64,000 nt of DNA from Flavobacterium anhuiense (lineage in GTDB: Bacteria; Bacteroidota; Bacteroidia; Flavobacteriales; Flavobacteriaceae): assembly GCF_900101855.1 (NCBI RefSeq), contig NZ_FMVC01000009.1, positions 162,194 through 226,193 of the forward strand, in the 5' to 3' direction. Both the position numbers and the translations under genes were made by a program. Below are positions 52,599-62,266 of this stretch, one piece after another (the first letter of the stretch is position 1; each line of letters begins with the position of its first letter). The notes under the pieces were generated by a model. It saw only the letters and a program-made list of their open reading frames with translations, was not told the origin of the DNA and ran no database searches.

Positions 52599-54584
52599 AT
52601 GAGAATATTCATTTTTCTATATCTATTAGTTGTACCAACTTTATTGTTTTCGCAAGAAAAAAAAACTGCTCCTAAAAATAATTTAGATATGAATACGGAA
52701 TATTCAAGTATTACTGATTCCGTAAAAAAGAAAAAACAAAAAATAGCCACGATAGATCAGTATAAAATTGTGACTTTAGAACATGATACAATTTATGCAG
52801 ATACTTCGCTAACTATTAAAAGTGCTTATAGACAGAATCATCTTAGAAAAGATCTTTTCGGACTCCAGGAGCTGTCTAATATTGGACAGCCACTAAATAT
52901 GTTACAATATAGCTTGACGAGTTTTTCTCCTTATCCAGAAATTGGTTTTAGAGGAAAACATTCTCTTTATATGCAAGCAGATCAAATTAGATATTATTCT
53001 GTTGCAACTCCTTTTACAGAATTGTTTTTTAATACAACAATAAAAAAAGGACAGAATGTGGATTCTTTTATCACATTAAATGCTTCTAAAAATCTTAATT
53101 TTTCTATTGCTTATAAAGGTCTAAGATCTGAGGGAGATTATAATAATCAATTGGTTAGTGCCGGAAATCTGAGAATTACAACTAGTTATGCTACAACCAA
53201 TAAGCGTTATGCAATAAACGCGCACTTCACGAATCAGGATATATTGAATGAGGAAAATGGCGGTATTACAAACGATGCTGATTTTGAAAGTGATAATCAA
53301 GATTATAAAAATCGACAAAGATTACAGGTTTATTTAACCGACGCAGAATCCTTTTTAAAAGGAAGAAGATTATTTTTTGATCATGCTTTTAGAGTAAATC
53401 CAACTGATGGGAGTAATAATTTATACATAACGCATCAGTTTAATTATGAATATAAAGCTTATGAATATAAACAGCCAACTGTAATGTCGACTTTAACTGC
53501 TAATGATGGATCAACTACGCGTATACAGCGATTTGGAGACTCGTATGCGGCAAGTAATATTAACGATCAGACTAAATATGAAAGGTTGTATAACAAAGTG
53601 GGAGCGGCTTACGAGAATTCGCTTTTAGGAAAATTTATATTCTTTATCGACGACTATAGATCGAATTATAAATATAACCGAATTATTGTTGATGCTGACG
53701 GAAATGCAGTTCCAGATAATTTGTTTTTGCAGTTTAACAATTTTGGTGCTCAATATGAATATCAGAAAAACAAATGGAATGGTAGATTTTTATATTCAAG
53801 ATCAATAACCAACGAATCGCTTTCAGATTTGGATGCTAAACTGCGATATGATATGAGCGAAAAAATCAAATTTGATTTCAGATATCGCAACATTAATAAA
53901 TTGCCAAACAACAATTATAATTTGTACCAAAGCAGTTGGATTTCGTACAATTGGTCGAATAATTTTAAAAACGAAAAAATTAATTCCTTAAGTGCAGAGA
54001 TTACAACTCCTTGGTTGACAGGACAAGTTCAGTATACAGTGCTGAAAGATCATTTGTATTTTACTGATATGGCTACAGATGCAGAAAAAGCGGCAAGTCA
54101 ACAGATTGTGAAACCAATGCAATACGGAAATGTGATTAATTATTTAGAAATAAAAGCAAGCCGGGAGTTTAAATTTGGTCCTTTTGCGCTAGATAATACA
54201 CTTTTGTATCAGAAAGTAGATCAGTCAGATTTAGTTTTAAATGTGCCTGATTTTGTAACTAGAAATACATTCTATTATTCGAATCATTTCTTTAAAAAAG
54301 CATTGTTCATGCAAACAGGGCTTGTATTTAATTATATGACTAAATACTATGGAGATGATTATAACCCTGTTATTGCAGAATTTTTTGTGCAACAGGATAA
54401 AAAAATCGGTGGTTTTGCAACATTCGATTTCTTTGTGAATGCCAGAATACGCCAGACCCGTTTTTATTTAAAAGCGGAACATTTTAATGCTTTATTTACG
54501 CAAAGCAACTATTATGCAGCGCCTCATAATCCGTATCGTGATTTTGCATTGCGTTTTGGTCTGGTTTGGAATTTCTTCCAATAA
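52599..54584 (+). CDS. Putative porin (Porin_10 type)
   Basis: A 661-residue outer-membrane beta-barrel with a signal peptide (about 1-19, ending LFSQ), a short charged segment (QEKKTAPKNNLDMNTEYSSITDSVKKKKQK) and a barrel that fits the Bacteroidota Porin_10 family, ending ALRFGLVWNFFQ. There is no plug domain, so passive diffusion is expected. It is transcribed in the same direction as the CBS-domain cysteine synthase, 48 bases before it, but with no evident terminator between. Confidence 0.75.
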   Translation: MRIFIFLYLLVVPTLLFSQEKKTAPKNNLDMNTEYSSITDSVKKKKQKIATIDQYKIVTLEHDTIYADTSLTIKSAYRQNHLRKDLFGLQELSNIGQPLNMLQYSLTSFSPYPEIGFRGKHSLYMQADQIRYYSVATPFTELFFNTTIKKGQNVDSFITLNASKNLNFSIAYKGLRSEGDYNNQLVSAGNLRITTSYATTNKRYAINAHFTNQDILNEENGGITNDADFESDNQDYKNRQRLQVYLTDAESFLKGRRLFFDHAFRVNPTDGSNNLYITHQFNYEYKAYEYKQPTVMSTLTANDGSTTRIQRFGDSYAASNINDQTKYERLYNKVGAAYENSLLGKFIFFIDDYRSNYKYNRIIVDADGNAVPDNLFLQFNNFGAQYEYQKNKWNGRFLYSRSITNESLSDLDAKLRYDMSEKIKFDFRYRNINKLPNNNYNLYQSSWISYNWSNNFKNEKINSLSAEITTPWLTGQVQYTVLKDHLYFTDMATDAEKAASQQIVKPMQYGNVINYLEIKASREFKFGPFALDNTLLYQKVDQSDLVLNVPDFVTRNTFYYSNHFFKKALFMQTGLVFNYMTKYYGDDYNPVIAEFFVQQDKKIGGFATFDFFVNARIRQTRFYLKAEHFNALFTQSNYYAAPHNPYRDFALRFGLVWNFFQ

Positions 54585-54632
54585 AAACTGGCTTACTTTT
54601 TATTTAGAACCACTAATAAAACTTAAATAAAA

Positions 54633-55994
54633 ATGGACTTTTCAAATAACATTTTAGAAACAATTGGTAATACACCATTGGTAAAACTCAACAAAATTGT
54701 TGCTGAAATTGATGCGTTAGTATTGGCAAAAGTCGAAACCTTTAATCCTGGTAATTCTGTAAAAGACAGAATGGCTGTAAAAATGATTGAAGATGCTGAG
54801 GCAGATGGCCGACTAAAACCGGGGGGAACTATCATTGAAGGAACTTCCGGAAATACAGGAATGGGACTTGCACTTGTTGCAATTGTAAAAGGATACAAAT
54901 TAATTTGTGTGATCTCAGACAAACAGTCTAAAGAAAAAATGGATATTCTTCGTGCCGTTGGAGCAAAAGTTGTCGTTTGCCCTACTGATGTTGAGCCTAC
55001 AGATCCGCGGTCTTACTATTCGGTTTCAAAGCGTTTAGCAGAAGAAACCCCAAATTCTTGGTATGTAAATCAGTATGATAATATGTCAAATTCTCTGGCG
55101 CATTATGAACAGACTGGACCTGAAATCTGGAAACAGACAGATGGGAAAATCACGCATTTTGTTGTGGGAGTTGGAACAGGCGGGACTATTTCTGGGGTTG
55201 GAAAATACCTAAAAGAGAAAAACCCGAACATCAAAATCTGGGGAATTGATACTTATGGTTCTGTCTTCAAAAAATACCACGAAACAGGAATCTTTGATGA
55301 AAATGAAATTTACTCTTATATAACAGAAGGTATTGGAGAAGATATTTTGCCTAAAAATGTTGATTTTTCTCTAATTGATGGTTTTACAAAAGTAACCGAC
55401 AAAGATGCTGCAGTCTACACTAGAAAAATTGCTCTTGAAGAAGGTATTTTTGTTGGAAATTCTGCAGGAGCCTGTATAAAAGGTTTATTGCAGTTAAAAG
55501 AGCATTTTAAGCCAGATGATGTTGTTGTGGTATTATTTCACGATTCTGGAAGCCGATATGTGGGTAAAATGTTCAACGATGATTGGATGCGTGAGCGAGG
55601 ATTCTTAGAAGAAAATGTAACAAAAGCAGAAGACGTTATCAAAGATCATATTGATAAGGAGCTGATTGTAGTACGTACTGAAGAATTAGTTTCGCATGCA
55701 ATTGAGCGTATGCGTAAATACAAAATTTCGCAGATTCCGGTTGTTGACATTAACGGCTTTGTTGGTTCTGTAGATGAAACTGATTTATTTAGAAGCTATG
55801 TTGCTGATAAAAATGTTGCCGAAAAACCAATTAAAGAAGTAATGGGCAAACCTTTTCCAATTGTAAAATTAGGAACACCAATTGAAGAAGTTTCAAAACT
55901 ATTCAGCAAAGAAAATGATGCTGTTTTGGTTGATTTAGGAAACGGACACCATCATATTATTACAAAATATGATATTATTGGTTCAATAAAATAA
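54633..55994 (+). CDS. Cystathionine beta-synthase / cysteine synthase with CBS domains
   Basis: A 453-residue fold-type II PLP enzyme. The Schiff-base lysine K44 is in NPGNSVKDRMAVKM; the TSGNTGMG and VGTGGTISGVGKYLKEKNP loops follow. After about residue 330 come two CBS domains (VRTEELVSHAIERMRKYKISQIPVVD and VKLGTPIEEVSKLFSKENDAVLVDLG), the layout of cystathionine beta-synthase without the N-terminal haem region. Substrate choice (serine plus homocysteine, or O-acetylserine plus sulfide) is not decided by sequence. Confidence 0.88.
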   Translation: MDFSNNILETIGNTPLVKLNKIVAEIDALVLAKVETFNPGNSVKDRMAVKMIEDAEADGRLKPGGTIIEGTSGNTGMGLALVAIVKGYKLICVISDKQSKEKMDILRAVGAKVVVCPTDVEPTDPRSYYSVSKRLAEETPNSWYVNQYDNMSNSLAHYEQTGPEIWKQTDGKITHFVVGVGTGGTISGVGKYLKEKNPNIKIWGIDTYGSVFKKYHETGIFDENEIYSYITEGIGEDILPKNVDFSLIDGFTKVTDKDAAVYTRKIALEEGIFVGNSAGACIKGLLQLKEHFKPDDVVVVLFHDSGSRYVGKMFNDDWMRERGFLEENVTKAEDVIKDHIDKELIVVRTEELVSHAIERMRKYKISQIPVVDINGFVGSVDETDLFRSYVADKNVAEKPIKEVMGKPFPIVKLGTPIEEVSKLFSKENDAVLVDLGNGHHHIITKYDIIGSIK

Positions 55995-56011
55995 GCCTTT
56001 ACAAATAATAA

Positions 56012-56062
56012 CAATCCATAAACCTAATTGTTTTTTTGCGATAAGGTTTATGGATTTGTCTT
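56012..56062 (+). terminator. Intrinsic terminator
   Basis: AATCCATAAACCT (56013-56025) pairs with AGGTTTATGGATT (56044-56056), followed by TGTCTTTT. The loop is long (18 bases) and the T-run is weak. Confidence 0.6.
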
Positions 56063-56075
56063 TTAAAAAGAGAAT

Positions 56076-56558
56076 ATGAATTTTACTGCTATTGATTTTG
56101 AAACGGCAACTGGCTATCATCCGTGTTCGGTGGGAATTGTTACGGTCGAAAATGGAGTTATTGTAGACGAGTATGTATCATTAATTAAACCGCCAAATAA
56201 CGAATACAATCCTTTTACAATTCGTGTTCACGGAATTTACCCGAAAGATACCATTAATGCAAAATCTTTCTTCCAAATCTATCCTGAAATTGAAAAGAGG
56301 TTAAAAAACAGAGTTGTAGTAGCACACAATGAAAGTTTTGACCGGAATGTTTTAATAAAAACCATGTTGCTTCATGGCCTAAATTATGATGATTTAAACA
56401 TTGCTGAAAAATGGGAATGCACGGTTAAAATCTACAAAGCAAAAGGAATAAAGCCAACCAAATTGAGTGATTGCTGTCGCGAAATGAATATTCATCTCAA
56501 TCACCATGAGGCATTGTCAGATGCAAGAGCCTGTGCTAAATTATATCTGCTTCGCTAA
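56076..56558 (+). CDS. DEDDh 3'-5' exonuclease (DnaQ-like)
   Basis: A 160-residue nuclease with the ExoI motif AIDFETATG (D7, E9), VVAHNESFDRNVL (ExoII region) and the ExoIII region HHEALSDARACAKL (His and Asp). It consists of the bare exonuclease domain, the size of the DNA polymerase III epsilon domain or an oligoribonuclease-like enzyme, without a polymerase partner region. DNA versus RNA preference is not visible. Confidence 0.88.
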   Translation: MNFTAIDFETATGYHPCSVGIVTVENGVIVDEYVSLIKPPNNEYNPFTIRVHGIYPKDTINAKSFFQIYPEIEKRLKNRVVVAHNESFDRNVLIKTMLLHGLNYDDLNIAEKWECTVKIYKAKGIKPTKLSDCCREMNIHLNHHEALSDARACAKLYLLR

Positions 56559-56635
56559 ATAATTCAAATATTTGTAAGAATAGTATTAAAATTTAATTAC
56601 TTTTAGATTTTGTAATTACACTATAAAAATCTAAA

Positions 56636-57907
56636 ATGAAAGAAGACTTCCTTCATTATCTCTGGAAATTCAAGAAGTTTGATGGCTTGAATTTAAAATC
56701 TGTTCAAGGAGAAGAAATAACCATCATTAAAACAGGCGATTATTTGGAGCTTGCTGGGCCTGATTTTTTTAATGCTCATATAGAAATCGGAAATCAGAAG
56801 TGGGCCGGTAATGTAGAGATTCATCTAAAATCTTCAGACTGGTATTTGCATAATCATGAAAAAGATGCCGCTTATAAAAATGTGATTCTTCATGTTGTGT
56901 GGGAAAATGACACGGCCATTTTTAGAGAAGACAATACAGAGATACCCGTTCTAGTGCTTAAATATTATGTTTCAAAAGAAATTATTGATAATTATAATGC
57001 TTTGGTTTCTCCAAAAACATGGATTTCTTGTGAAAGGCAATTAAAAGAAATTGACAAGTTTGTGTTTAAGAATTGGCAGGAAAGATTATTTTTTGAACGT
57101 TTAGAGCGAAAATCAAAGTTTATAGATCAATTATTAGAAGAAACGAATCAAGATTGGGAAGCTGTCTTGTTTTGTCTTCTAGCGAAAAATTTTGGTTTAA
57201 ATACCAACGGAAATTCCTTTTTGCAGATAGCAAAAGCAATTCCTTTTTCAGTAATTAGAAAAGAAAGTTTTGAAGTCGAAAATCTTGAAGCGCTCCTTTT
57301 TGGAACTTCAGGATTATTGGAAACAGAGAAAGAAGATGTTTATTATAAAGATTTAAAGTTTCGCTACTTCTATTTATTGCATAAATATCAAATAGAAAAG
57401 ATTTATGCAGATCCTCTTCAATTTTTTAAGCTTCGTCCAGATAATTTCCCTACTATTAGACTTTCTCAGTTAGCATCTTTATATCATAGACATCAAAACT
57501 TATTTTCAAAAATAATTGATTTGAAATCTATTGGCGAAGTGTATCGTTTGCTGAATATTTCTGCAAGTTCATATTGGCAAAACCATTATCAATTTGATAA
57601 AGAAAGTCCAAATAAATCTAAAATGCTTTCTAAGCCATTTATAGATTTAGTGGTAATTAATACTATAATCCCGCTTCAATTTGCTTATTCTAATATAAGG
57701 GGCGAATCAATTGCGGAAGATTTGATTGACTTTATAAATGAAGTTGACTCAGAGAAAAACGCCATTATTGACAAGTTTAATTCGTTTGGAATAAAGTCTC
57801 AATCCGCATTTGAAAGTCAAGCCTTGCTCGAACTTAAAAATGAATACTGTGAGCGTAAAGCATGCTTAAAATGTGCTATCGGATTAGAACTACTCAAAAA
57901 TAATTAG
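56636..57907 (+). CDS. DUF2851 family protein
   Basis: A 423-residue cytoplasmic protein with the conserved DUF2851 opening (MKEDFLHYLWKFKKFDGLNLKSVQGEEITI, LAGPDFFNAHIEIGNQKWAGNVEIHLKSSDWY) and NVILHVVWENDTA. The C-terminus has four cysteines (CERKACLKCAIG) that could bind metal. Nothing is known about its biochemical role. The acidic and polar residues in NAHIEIG and EIHLKSSDW recall a nuclease fold, but this is only an impression. Confidence 0.85.
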   Translation: MKEDFLHYLWKFKKFDGLNLKSVQGEEITIIKTGDYLELAGPDFFNAHIEIGNQKWAGNVEIHLKSSDWYLHNHEKDAAYKNVILHVVWENDTAIFREDNTEIPVLVLKYYVSKEIIDNYNALVSPKTWISCERQLKEIDKFVFKNWQERLFFERLERKSKFIDQLLEETNQDWEAVLFCLLAKNFGLNTNGNSFLQIAKAIPFSVIRKESFEVENLEALLFGTSGLLETEKEDVYYKDLKFRYFYLLHKYQIEKIYADPLQFFKLRPDNFPTIRLSQLASLYHRHQNLFSKIIDLKSIGEVYRLLNISASSYWQNHYQFDKESPNKSKMLSKPFIDLVVINTIIPLQFAYSNIRGESIAEDLIDFINEVDSEKNAIIDKFNSFGIKSQSAFESQALLELKNEYCERKACLKCAIGLELLKNN

Positions 57908-57915
57908 ATAATTTG

Positions 57916-57923
57916 TACTTTTG
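57916..57923 (+). promoter_or_regulatory. -7 box upstream of PspC-domain gene
   Basis: TACTTTTG matches TAnnTTTG and lies 50 bases before the start at 57974. Confidence 0.4.
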
Positions 57924-57973
57924 TAATCGCGAACAATCAGAATCTTAAATCTAAAGTCATAAATCTAAAAGAG

Positions 57974-58201
57974 ATGTCAGCAATTTTAAAACTTAAATTC
58001 TTTTTTGAAAAATATGGTTTTCATGTTTCTTCAAGATTAGCAGATAAACTCGGAATGCGCGTAACAAGTGTAAGACTGTTTTTTATCTACATTTCTTTTG
58101 TTACAGCAGGTTTAGGCTTTGGAGTCTATTTAACACTTGCTTTTTGGATTAGACTGAAAGATTTAATCCGTTCAAAAAGAACATCAGTATTTGATTTATA
58201 A
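57974..58201 (+). CDS. Small PspC domain protein
   Basis: A 75-residue protein with a stand-alone PspC-like domain: FFEKYGFHVSSRLADKLGMRVTSVRLFFIYISFVTAGLGFGVYLTLAFWI, including one transmembrane segment (about 37-56). PspC domains sit in the inner membrane and take part in phage-shock-type stress responses. No other psp genes are near. It is followed by a strong bidirectional terminator. Confidence 0.8.
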   Translation: MSAILKLKFFFEKYGFHVSSRLADKLGMRVTSVRLFFIYISFVTAGLGFGVYLTLAFWIRLKDLIRSKRTSVFDL

Positions 58202-58204
58202 AAA

Positions 58205-58236
58205 AAGCTCCAAATTTAATTTGGAGCTTTTTTATG
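58205..58236. terminator. Bidirectional intrinsic terminator
   Basis: AAGCTCCAAATT and AATTTGGAGCTT arms around TA, with flanking A and T runs, lie between the PspC gene and the convergent permease. Confidence 0.85.
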
Positions 58237-58249
58237 AAGTGATATTTTA

Positions 58250-59716
58250 TTATTCTTCAGTACCATCATTAAGTCTTGATCTCTTTTTGCTGTATCCAAA
58301 ATATACAACTATTCCAAGAACAAGCCATCCAAGAGATAATAATTGAGCATCTTTACTCAAATTGAAAATTAAGTAGCTATTAATTGCAATTCCTAATACC
58401 GCAATAATTGGTAAAGCAGGAACTTTAAAAGTCCTGTTTAATCCAGGTTGTTTTACTCTTAAAATCCAAACAGCGATACAAACCATTGTAAAGGCGAATA
58501 AAGTACCAAAACTTGTCATATCAGCTAATTTATTGATTGGAGTAAAAGCAGCAACTGTTGCAATAATAGCTCCAAGAATCATTAAATTTGTTTTTGGAGT
58601 TCCAGAAATAGGGTTTACTTTAGAGAAAACTTGTGGAATTAAACCGTCTTTAGACATTCCTAAGAAAATTCTAGATTGTCCCATAATCATTACCATTAAT
58701 ACCGAAACTAAACCAATAGTAGCTGCAACAGTAATAATAAAGCCAGCCCAACCCTGTCCAGCGATATCAAAAGCATAAGCAACAGGAGCTTTAATAGCTT
58801 CAGGATATTTTCCTAGCGGGTTAAAATCTTGGTAGTTCATCATTCCTGTTAATACTAAAGAAACAAGAATATATAAAGTTGTACAAATCAATAATGAAGC
58901 AATAATTGCAAACGGAACGTCTTTTTTAGGATTGATAGCTTCTCCAGCTTGTGTAGAAACGGCATCAAAACCAACATAAGCAAAGAAAATTGCAGCGGCT
59001 CCAGAAATGATACCTCCAATTCCGTAAGCATTGTGCGTAGTTTCTTTTTCAACGATCTGAGTTGCTTCAGGAATAAATGGGCTCCAGTTTGCAGTATTGA
59101 TGAAGAAAAGACCAGCAACAATTACAAAGATTACTGCAGAAACTTTAAGGATAACAATAGCATTGTTTGCTTTTGCGGCACTTTTTGTTCCTTTAATAAG
59201 TAATGAGATAACTAAGATAACGATTAAGAAAGCAGGAAGATTCATTGAGAAACCTTCGCCAGTATAACTCGCAGGATCTGTTGTAAGCCATTCAGGGAGT
59301 TTTATATGAAATAATTTCAGTAATTTATTAAAGTATCCAGACCAGGAAACTGCTACGGTCATAGACCCCATTGCATATTCGAGAATTAATCCCCACCCAA
59401 TTATCCAGGCAAAAATTTCTCCTATAGTACCATAAGCATACGCATAAGCAGATCCTTCAACAGGTAAAATAGAAGCAAATTCAGAATAGCAAAGAGCCGC
59501 AAAAACACACGCAATACCTGCGATGATAAACGAAATTGCTAATGCTGGACCGGCATGATAATAAGCCCCAGTACCTGTAAGTACAAAAATTCCACCGCCG
59601 ATAATGGCACCAACACCAATCGCAGTAAGACTCCATTTTCCTAGGACTCTTTTTAAATCACTTTTTTTCATATCGGCCTCAAAGGCTGATATAGGTTTAA
59701 CTCTCCAAATTGACAT
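58250..59716 (-). CDS. Amino acid permease (APC superfamily)
   Basis: A 488-residue inner-membrane transporter with about 12 transmembrane helices. The N-terminal helix carries the substrate-binding signature GVGAIIGGGIFVLTG, followed by GSAYAYAYGTIGEIFAWIIGWGLILEYA; FFAYVGFDAVSTQAGEAINPKKDVP is the conserved loop of cationic-type amino-acid transporters. The particular amino acid is unknown. An ATG 45 bases inside (MKKSDLK) could be the real start. Confidence 0.9.
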   Translation of the reverse strand: MSIWRVKPISAFEADMKKSDLKRVLGKWSLTAIGVGAIIGGGIFVLTGTGAYYHAGPALAISFIIAGIACVFAALCYSEFASILPVEGSAYAYAYGTIGEIFAWIIGWGLILEYAMGSMTVAVSWSGYFNKLLKLFHIKLPEWLTTDPASYTGEGFSMNLPAFLIVILVISLLIKGTKSAAKANNAIVILKVSAVIFVIVAGLFFINTANWSPFIPEATQIVEKETTHNAYGIGGIISGAAAIFFAYVGFDAVSTQAGEAINPKKDVPFAIIASLLICTTLYILVSLVLTGMMNYQDFNPLGKYPEAIKAPVAYAFDIAGQGWAGFIITVAATIGLVSVLMVMIMGQSRIFLGMSKDGLIPQVFSKVNPISGTPKTNLMILGAIIATVAAFTPINKLADMTSFGTLFAFTMVCIAVWILRVKQPGLNRTFKVPALPIIAVLGIAINSYLIFNLSKDAQLLSLGWLVLGIVVYFGYSKKRSRLNDGTEE

Positions 59717-59748
59717 ATTATTTTATTGGTTTATTTGTTATTAAGTGC

Positions 59749-59782
59749 CAAATGTATTGTTTTTTGTAAAAAATAAAAACAA
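59749..59782 (-). promoter_or_regulatory. Promoter of the amino acid permease gene
   Basis: On the minus strand TTG (59782 to 59780) and TACATTTG (59756 to 59749) with a 23-base spacer match the Bacteroidota -33/-7 layout. The predicted start is about 30 bases before the ATG. Confidence 0.6.
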
Positions 59783-59979
59783 TTATCATGTTTTAAGTTA
59801 TAAAATCTTTGTTTTTTTTACAGTTGTCGTAAGAAAGATTCTTTAAGTATTGACATTCATTAAATTAATTGGCCTTTTACAAAAGATTCGATAATTTTTT
59901 GAAAACTACTTTTCTTACTAATTTTCTTAATAAATTTGAGAGATTTTTCTTAACTTATTCTTCAAAAGTATTTTTAAAC

Positions 59980-60867
59980 ATGAATTTTAAGCCTCTAAAC
60001 AAGTATTTTTATTTTACAAAACAGCAACGCATTGGTATTTTTATTCTCTTTCTTATTATGATAGGATTACAGATGTTTTATTTATTATCTGATTTTAATA
60101 TTTTAGACATTAAGAATACAGAAAAAGAACAGTGGTTTGCACTTCAATCAGAAATTGATCAGAAGAAATTGATAGATAAAAATGCAAAACCATCTAATTA
60201 TCTTTTTAATCCTAATTTTATTTCTGATTATAAAGGATATAAACTAGGGATGTCGGTTGAAGAAATTGATCGTTTAGTGGCATTTAGAAAGGAGAATAAA
60301 TATGTAAATTCTGCAGAAGAGTTTCAAAAAGTTACTGGGATTTCAGATTCTCTACTAAATAAAATTTCTCCTTTGTTTAAATTTCCAGATTGGAAACAGA
60401 ATAAACCTATTTATAGTAGTGAGAAAAAAGATTTCAGCATAAAAAGTTTTCCCAAAAAAGAAAAGATTGCAATTTTAGATATTAATCAGGCTACTCAGGA
60501 AGATTTAATGAAAATTTATGGAATAGGAGAAGGGTTATCGTCCAGAATACTTAAGCAAAAAGAAATTCTAGGCTCCTTTGTTTCTATGGATCAGATGAAA
60601 GATATTTGGGGACTTTCGCCTGAAGTTATAAATGAGTTGAATAGCCATTTTAAGGTTGTGATTCCGCCAACTTTGAAGAAAATAAACGTAAATGAGGCGT
60701 CATTAAAAGAATTATCTCAATTTTCATATTTTAAATATGGACTCGCAAAGCAAATCGTAACATATAGAAGTATGAATGGAAATTTTAATAATATTGAGGA
60801 TTTAGCAAAAATTAAAGATTTTCCTGTTGAAAAAGCAAAAATAATTAGTTTATATTTGGAGTTCTAA
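59980..60867 (+). CDS. Helix-hairpin-helix protein (ComEA-like)
   Basis: 295 residues from ATG 59980; a TTG start at 59869 would add 37 residues of doubtful value. One transmembrane helix near the N-terminus (about 18-36, RIGIFILFLIMIGLQMFYLL) is followed by repeated HhH motifs (LGMSVEEIDRLVAFRKENKYVNSAEEFQKVTGIS, DINQATQEDLMKIYGIGEGLSSRILKQ, NVNEASLKELSQFSYFKYGLAKQIVTYR). These resemble the DNA-binding part of ComEA but with three HhH units. A role in DNA uptake is possible; no other competence gene is adjacent. Confidence 0.8.
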   Translation: MNFKPLNKYFYFTKQQRIGIFILFLIMIGLQMFYLLSDFNILDIKNTEKEQWFALQSEIDQKKLIDKNAKPSNYLFNPNFISDYKGYKLGMSVEEIDRLVAFRKENKYVNSAEEFQKVTGISDSLLNKISPLFKFPDWKQNKPIYSSEKKDFSIKSFPKKEKIAILDINQATQEDLMKIYGIGEGLSSRILKQKEILGSFVSMDQMKDIWGLSPEVINELNSHFKVVIPPTLKKINVNEASLKELSQFSYFKYGLAKQIVTYRSMNGNFNNIEDLAKIKDFPVEKAKIISLYLEF

Positions 60868-60880
60868 AAGAAACTAACTC

Positions 60881-62020
60881 ATGAACTTTGATTACAACGA
60901 AACGCAGATAATGATTGCACAGTCTATAAAAGACTTTGCAGAAAAAAATATTAGACCTTATATAATGGAATGGGACGAAGAACAAATTTTCCCGATTCCT
61001 TTATTTAAAAAACTTGGAGAAATGGGCTTCATGGGAGTTTTGGTTCCTGAAGAATACGGAGGATCAGGTTTGGGTTATCATGAATATGTCACAGTAATTG
61101 AAGAAATTTCAAAAGTAGACCCTTCAATTGGATTATCTGTTGCGGCGCATAATTCTTTATGTACGAATCATATCTTAACTTTCGGAAACGAAGAGCAAAA
61201 GAAAAAATGGTTGCCAAAATTGGCTACAGCAGAATATATAGGAGCATGGGGATTGACAGAGCACAACACAGGTTCTGATGCTGGAGGAATGAATACAACT
61301 GCTGTAAAAGATGGCGATCATTGGATTGTCAATGGTGCGAAAAACTTTATTACGCATGGTATATCTGGAGACATTGCCGTTGTGATTGTTCGTACCGGAG
61401 AAAAAGGCGATTCTAAAGGAATGACGGCTTTTGTCTTTGAAAAAGGCATGAAAGGGTTCTCGTCTGGTAAAAAAGAAAATAAATTGGGAATGAGAGCAAG
61501 TGAAACGGCTGAATTGGTTTTTGATAGCTGTCGTGTTCCTGATGCAAATAGATTGGGGGAAGTCGGACAAGGTTTCGTGCAGGCTATGAAAATTCTTGAT
61601 GGAGGAAGAATTTCTATTGGAGCACTGTCTTTAGGAATTGCAAAAGGGGCGTATGAAGCGGCATTGAAATATTCAAAAGAAAGACATCAATTTGGACAGC
61701 CAATCAGTAATTTTCAAGGAATCTCCTTTAAGTTAGCAGATATGGCAACAGAAATTGAAGCGTCAGAATTGCTTTTGCATAAAGCGGCCTATTTAAAGCA
61801 ACAACATAAACCTGTAACAACATTAGGTGCAATGGCAAAAATGTATGCATCAGAAGCATGTGTTAAAATTACAAATGATGCCGTTCAGATTCATGGCGGT
61901 TATGGCTACACTAAAGATTTTCCAGTAGAAAAATTCTATAGAGATTCTAAATTATGTACTATAGGAGAGGGAACAACAGAAATCCAAAAGCTCGTTATTT
62001 CTAGAAACTTATTAAAATAG
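60881..62020 (+). CDS. Acyl-CoA dehydrogenase
   Basis: A 379-residue FAD-dependent dehydrogenase that makes trans-2-enoyl-CoA in fatty-acid or branched-chain amino-acid oxidation. Hallmarks are GAWGLTEHNTGSDAGGMNTTA, the flavin-binding WIVNGAKNFITHG and the C-terminal QIHGGYGYTKDFPVEKFYRDSKLCTIGEGTTEIQ. It is 14 bases after the HhH gene on the same strand. The substrate is unknown. Confidence 0.92.
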   Translation: MNFDYNETQIMIAQSIKDFAEKNIRPYIMEWDEEQIFPIPLFKKLGEMGFMGVLVPEEYGGSGLGYHEYVTVIEEISKVDPSIGLSVAAHNSLCTNHILTFGNEEQKKKWLPKLATAEYIGAWGLTEHNTGSDAGGMNTTAVKDGDHWIVNGAKNFITHGISGDIAVVIVRTGEKGDSKGMTAFVFEKGMKGFSSGKKENKLGMRASETAELVFDSCRVPDANRLGEVGQGFVQAMKILDGGRISIGALSLGIAKGAYEAALKYSKERHQFGQPISNFQGISFKLADMATEIEASELLLHKAAYLKQQHKPVTTLGAMAKMYASEACVKITNDAVQIHGGYGYTKDFPVEKFYRDSKLCTIGEGTTEIQKLVISRNLLK

Positions 62021-62031
62021 TAGCTTATTTT

Positions 62032-62164
62032 GGGCGTGCCCCTAAAAACAAAAGCCATTTAGCAAGCGCAGAGAGGCTTTTGTTTTTAGGGTCGGGCTTT
62101 TCATTCCAATCTTTTTGTTTTTAAAGAAAAAACAAAAAGGATTTCCATTGCAATCCCTCACGCA
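62032..62164. repeat. Structured intergenic element of the GGGCGTGCCC...CCCTCACGC type
   Basis: A short closing pair GCGTG/CACGC at the ends encloses a perfect 17-bp hairpin (62040-62056 with 62075-62091, CCCTAAAAACAAAAGCC and its complement) and a second hairpin (CTTTTTGTTTTT with AAAAACAAAAAG, about 62110-62139). I recall similarly bounded elements between genes in Flavobacteria, but only one copy is in this window. It may be a repeat or a structured RNA; no ORF is present. Confidence 0.6.
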
Positions 62165-62229
62165 TACACAAAATAAGAAATTTTTGAAAATAATTCAAAA
62201 TTTATAATTCATAATTCATAATTAATATA

Positions 62230-62237
62230 TACATTTG
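62230..62237 (+). promoter_or_regulatory. -7 promoter box of rpsU
   Basis: TACATTTG matches TAnnTTTG exactly, 30 bases before the rpsU ATG. The predicted leader is about 25 nt. Confidence 0.6.
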
Positions 62238-62247
62238 CAGCCTTAAC

Positions 62248-62258
62248 GAAAGGAGGTG
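62248..62258 (+). promoter_or_regulatory. Extended Shine-Dalgarno sequence of rpsU
   Basis: GAAAGGAGGTG is an 11-base perfect complement of the expected 16S 3' end (CACCUCCUUUC), with the GGAGG core ending 10 bases before ATG 62267. Most genes in this window lack any such match. Confidence 0.85.
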
Positions 62259-62266
62259 TCTATATT

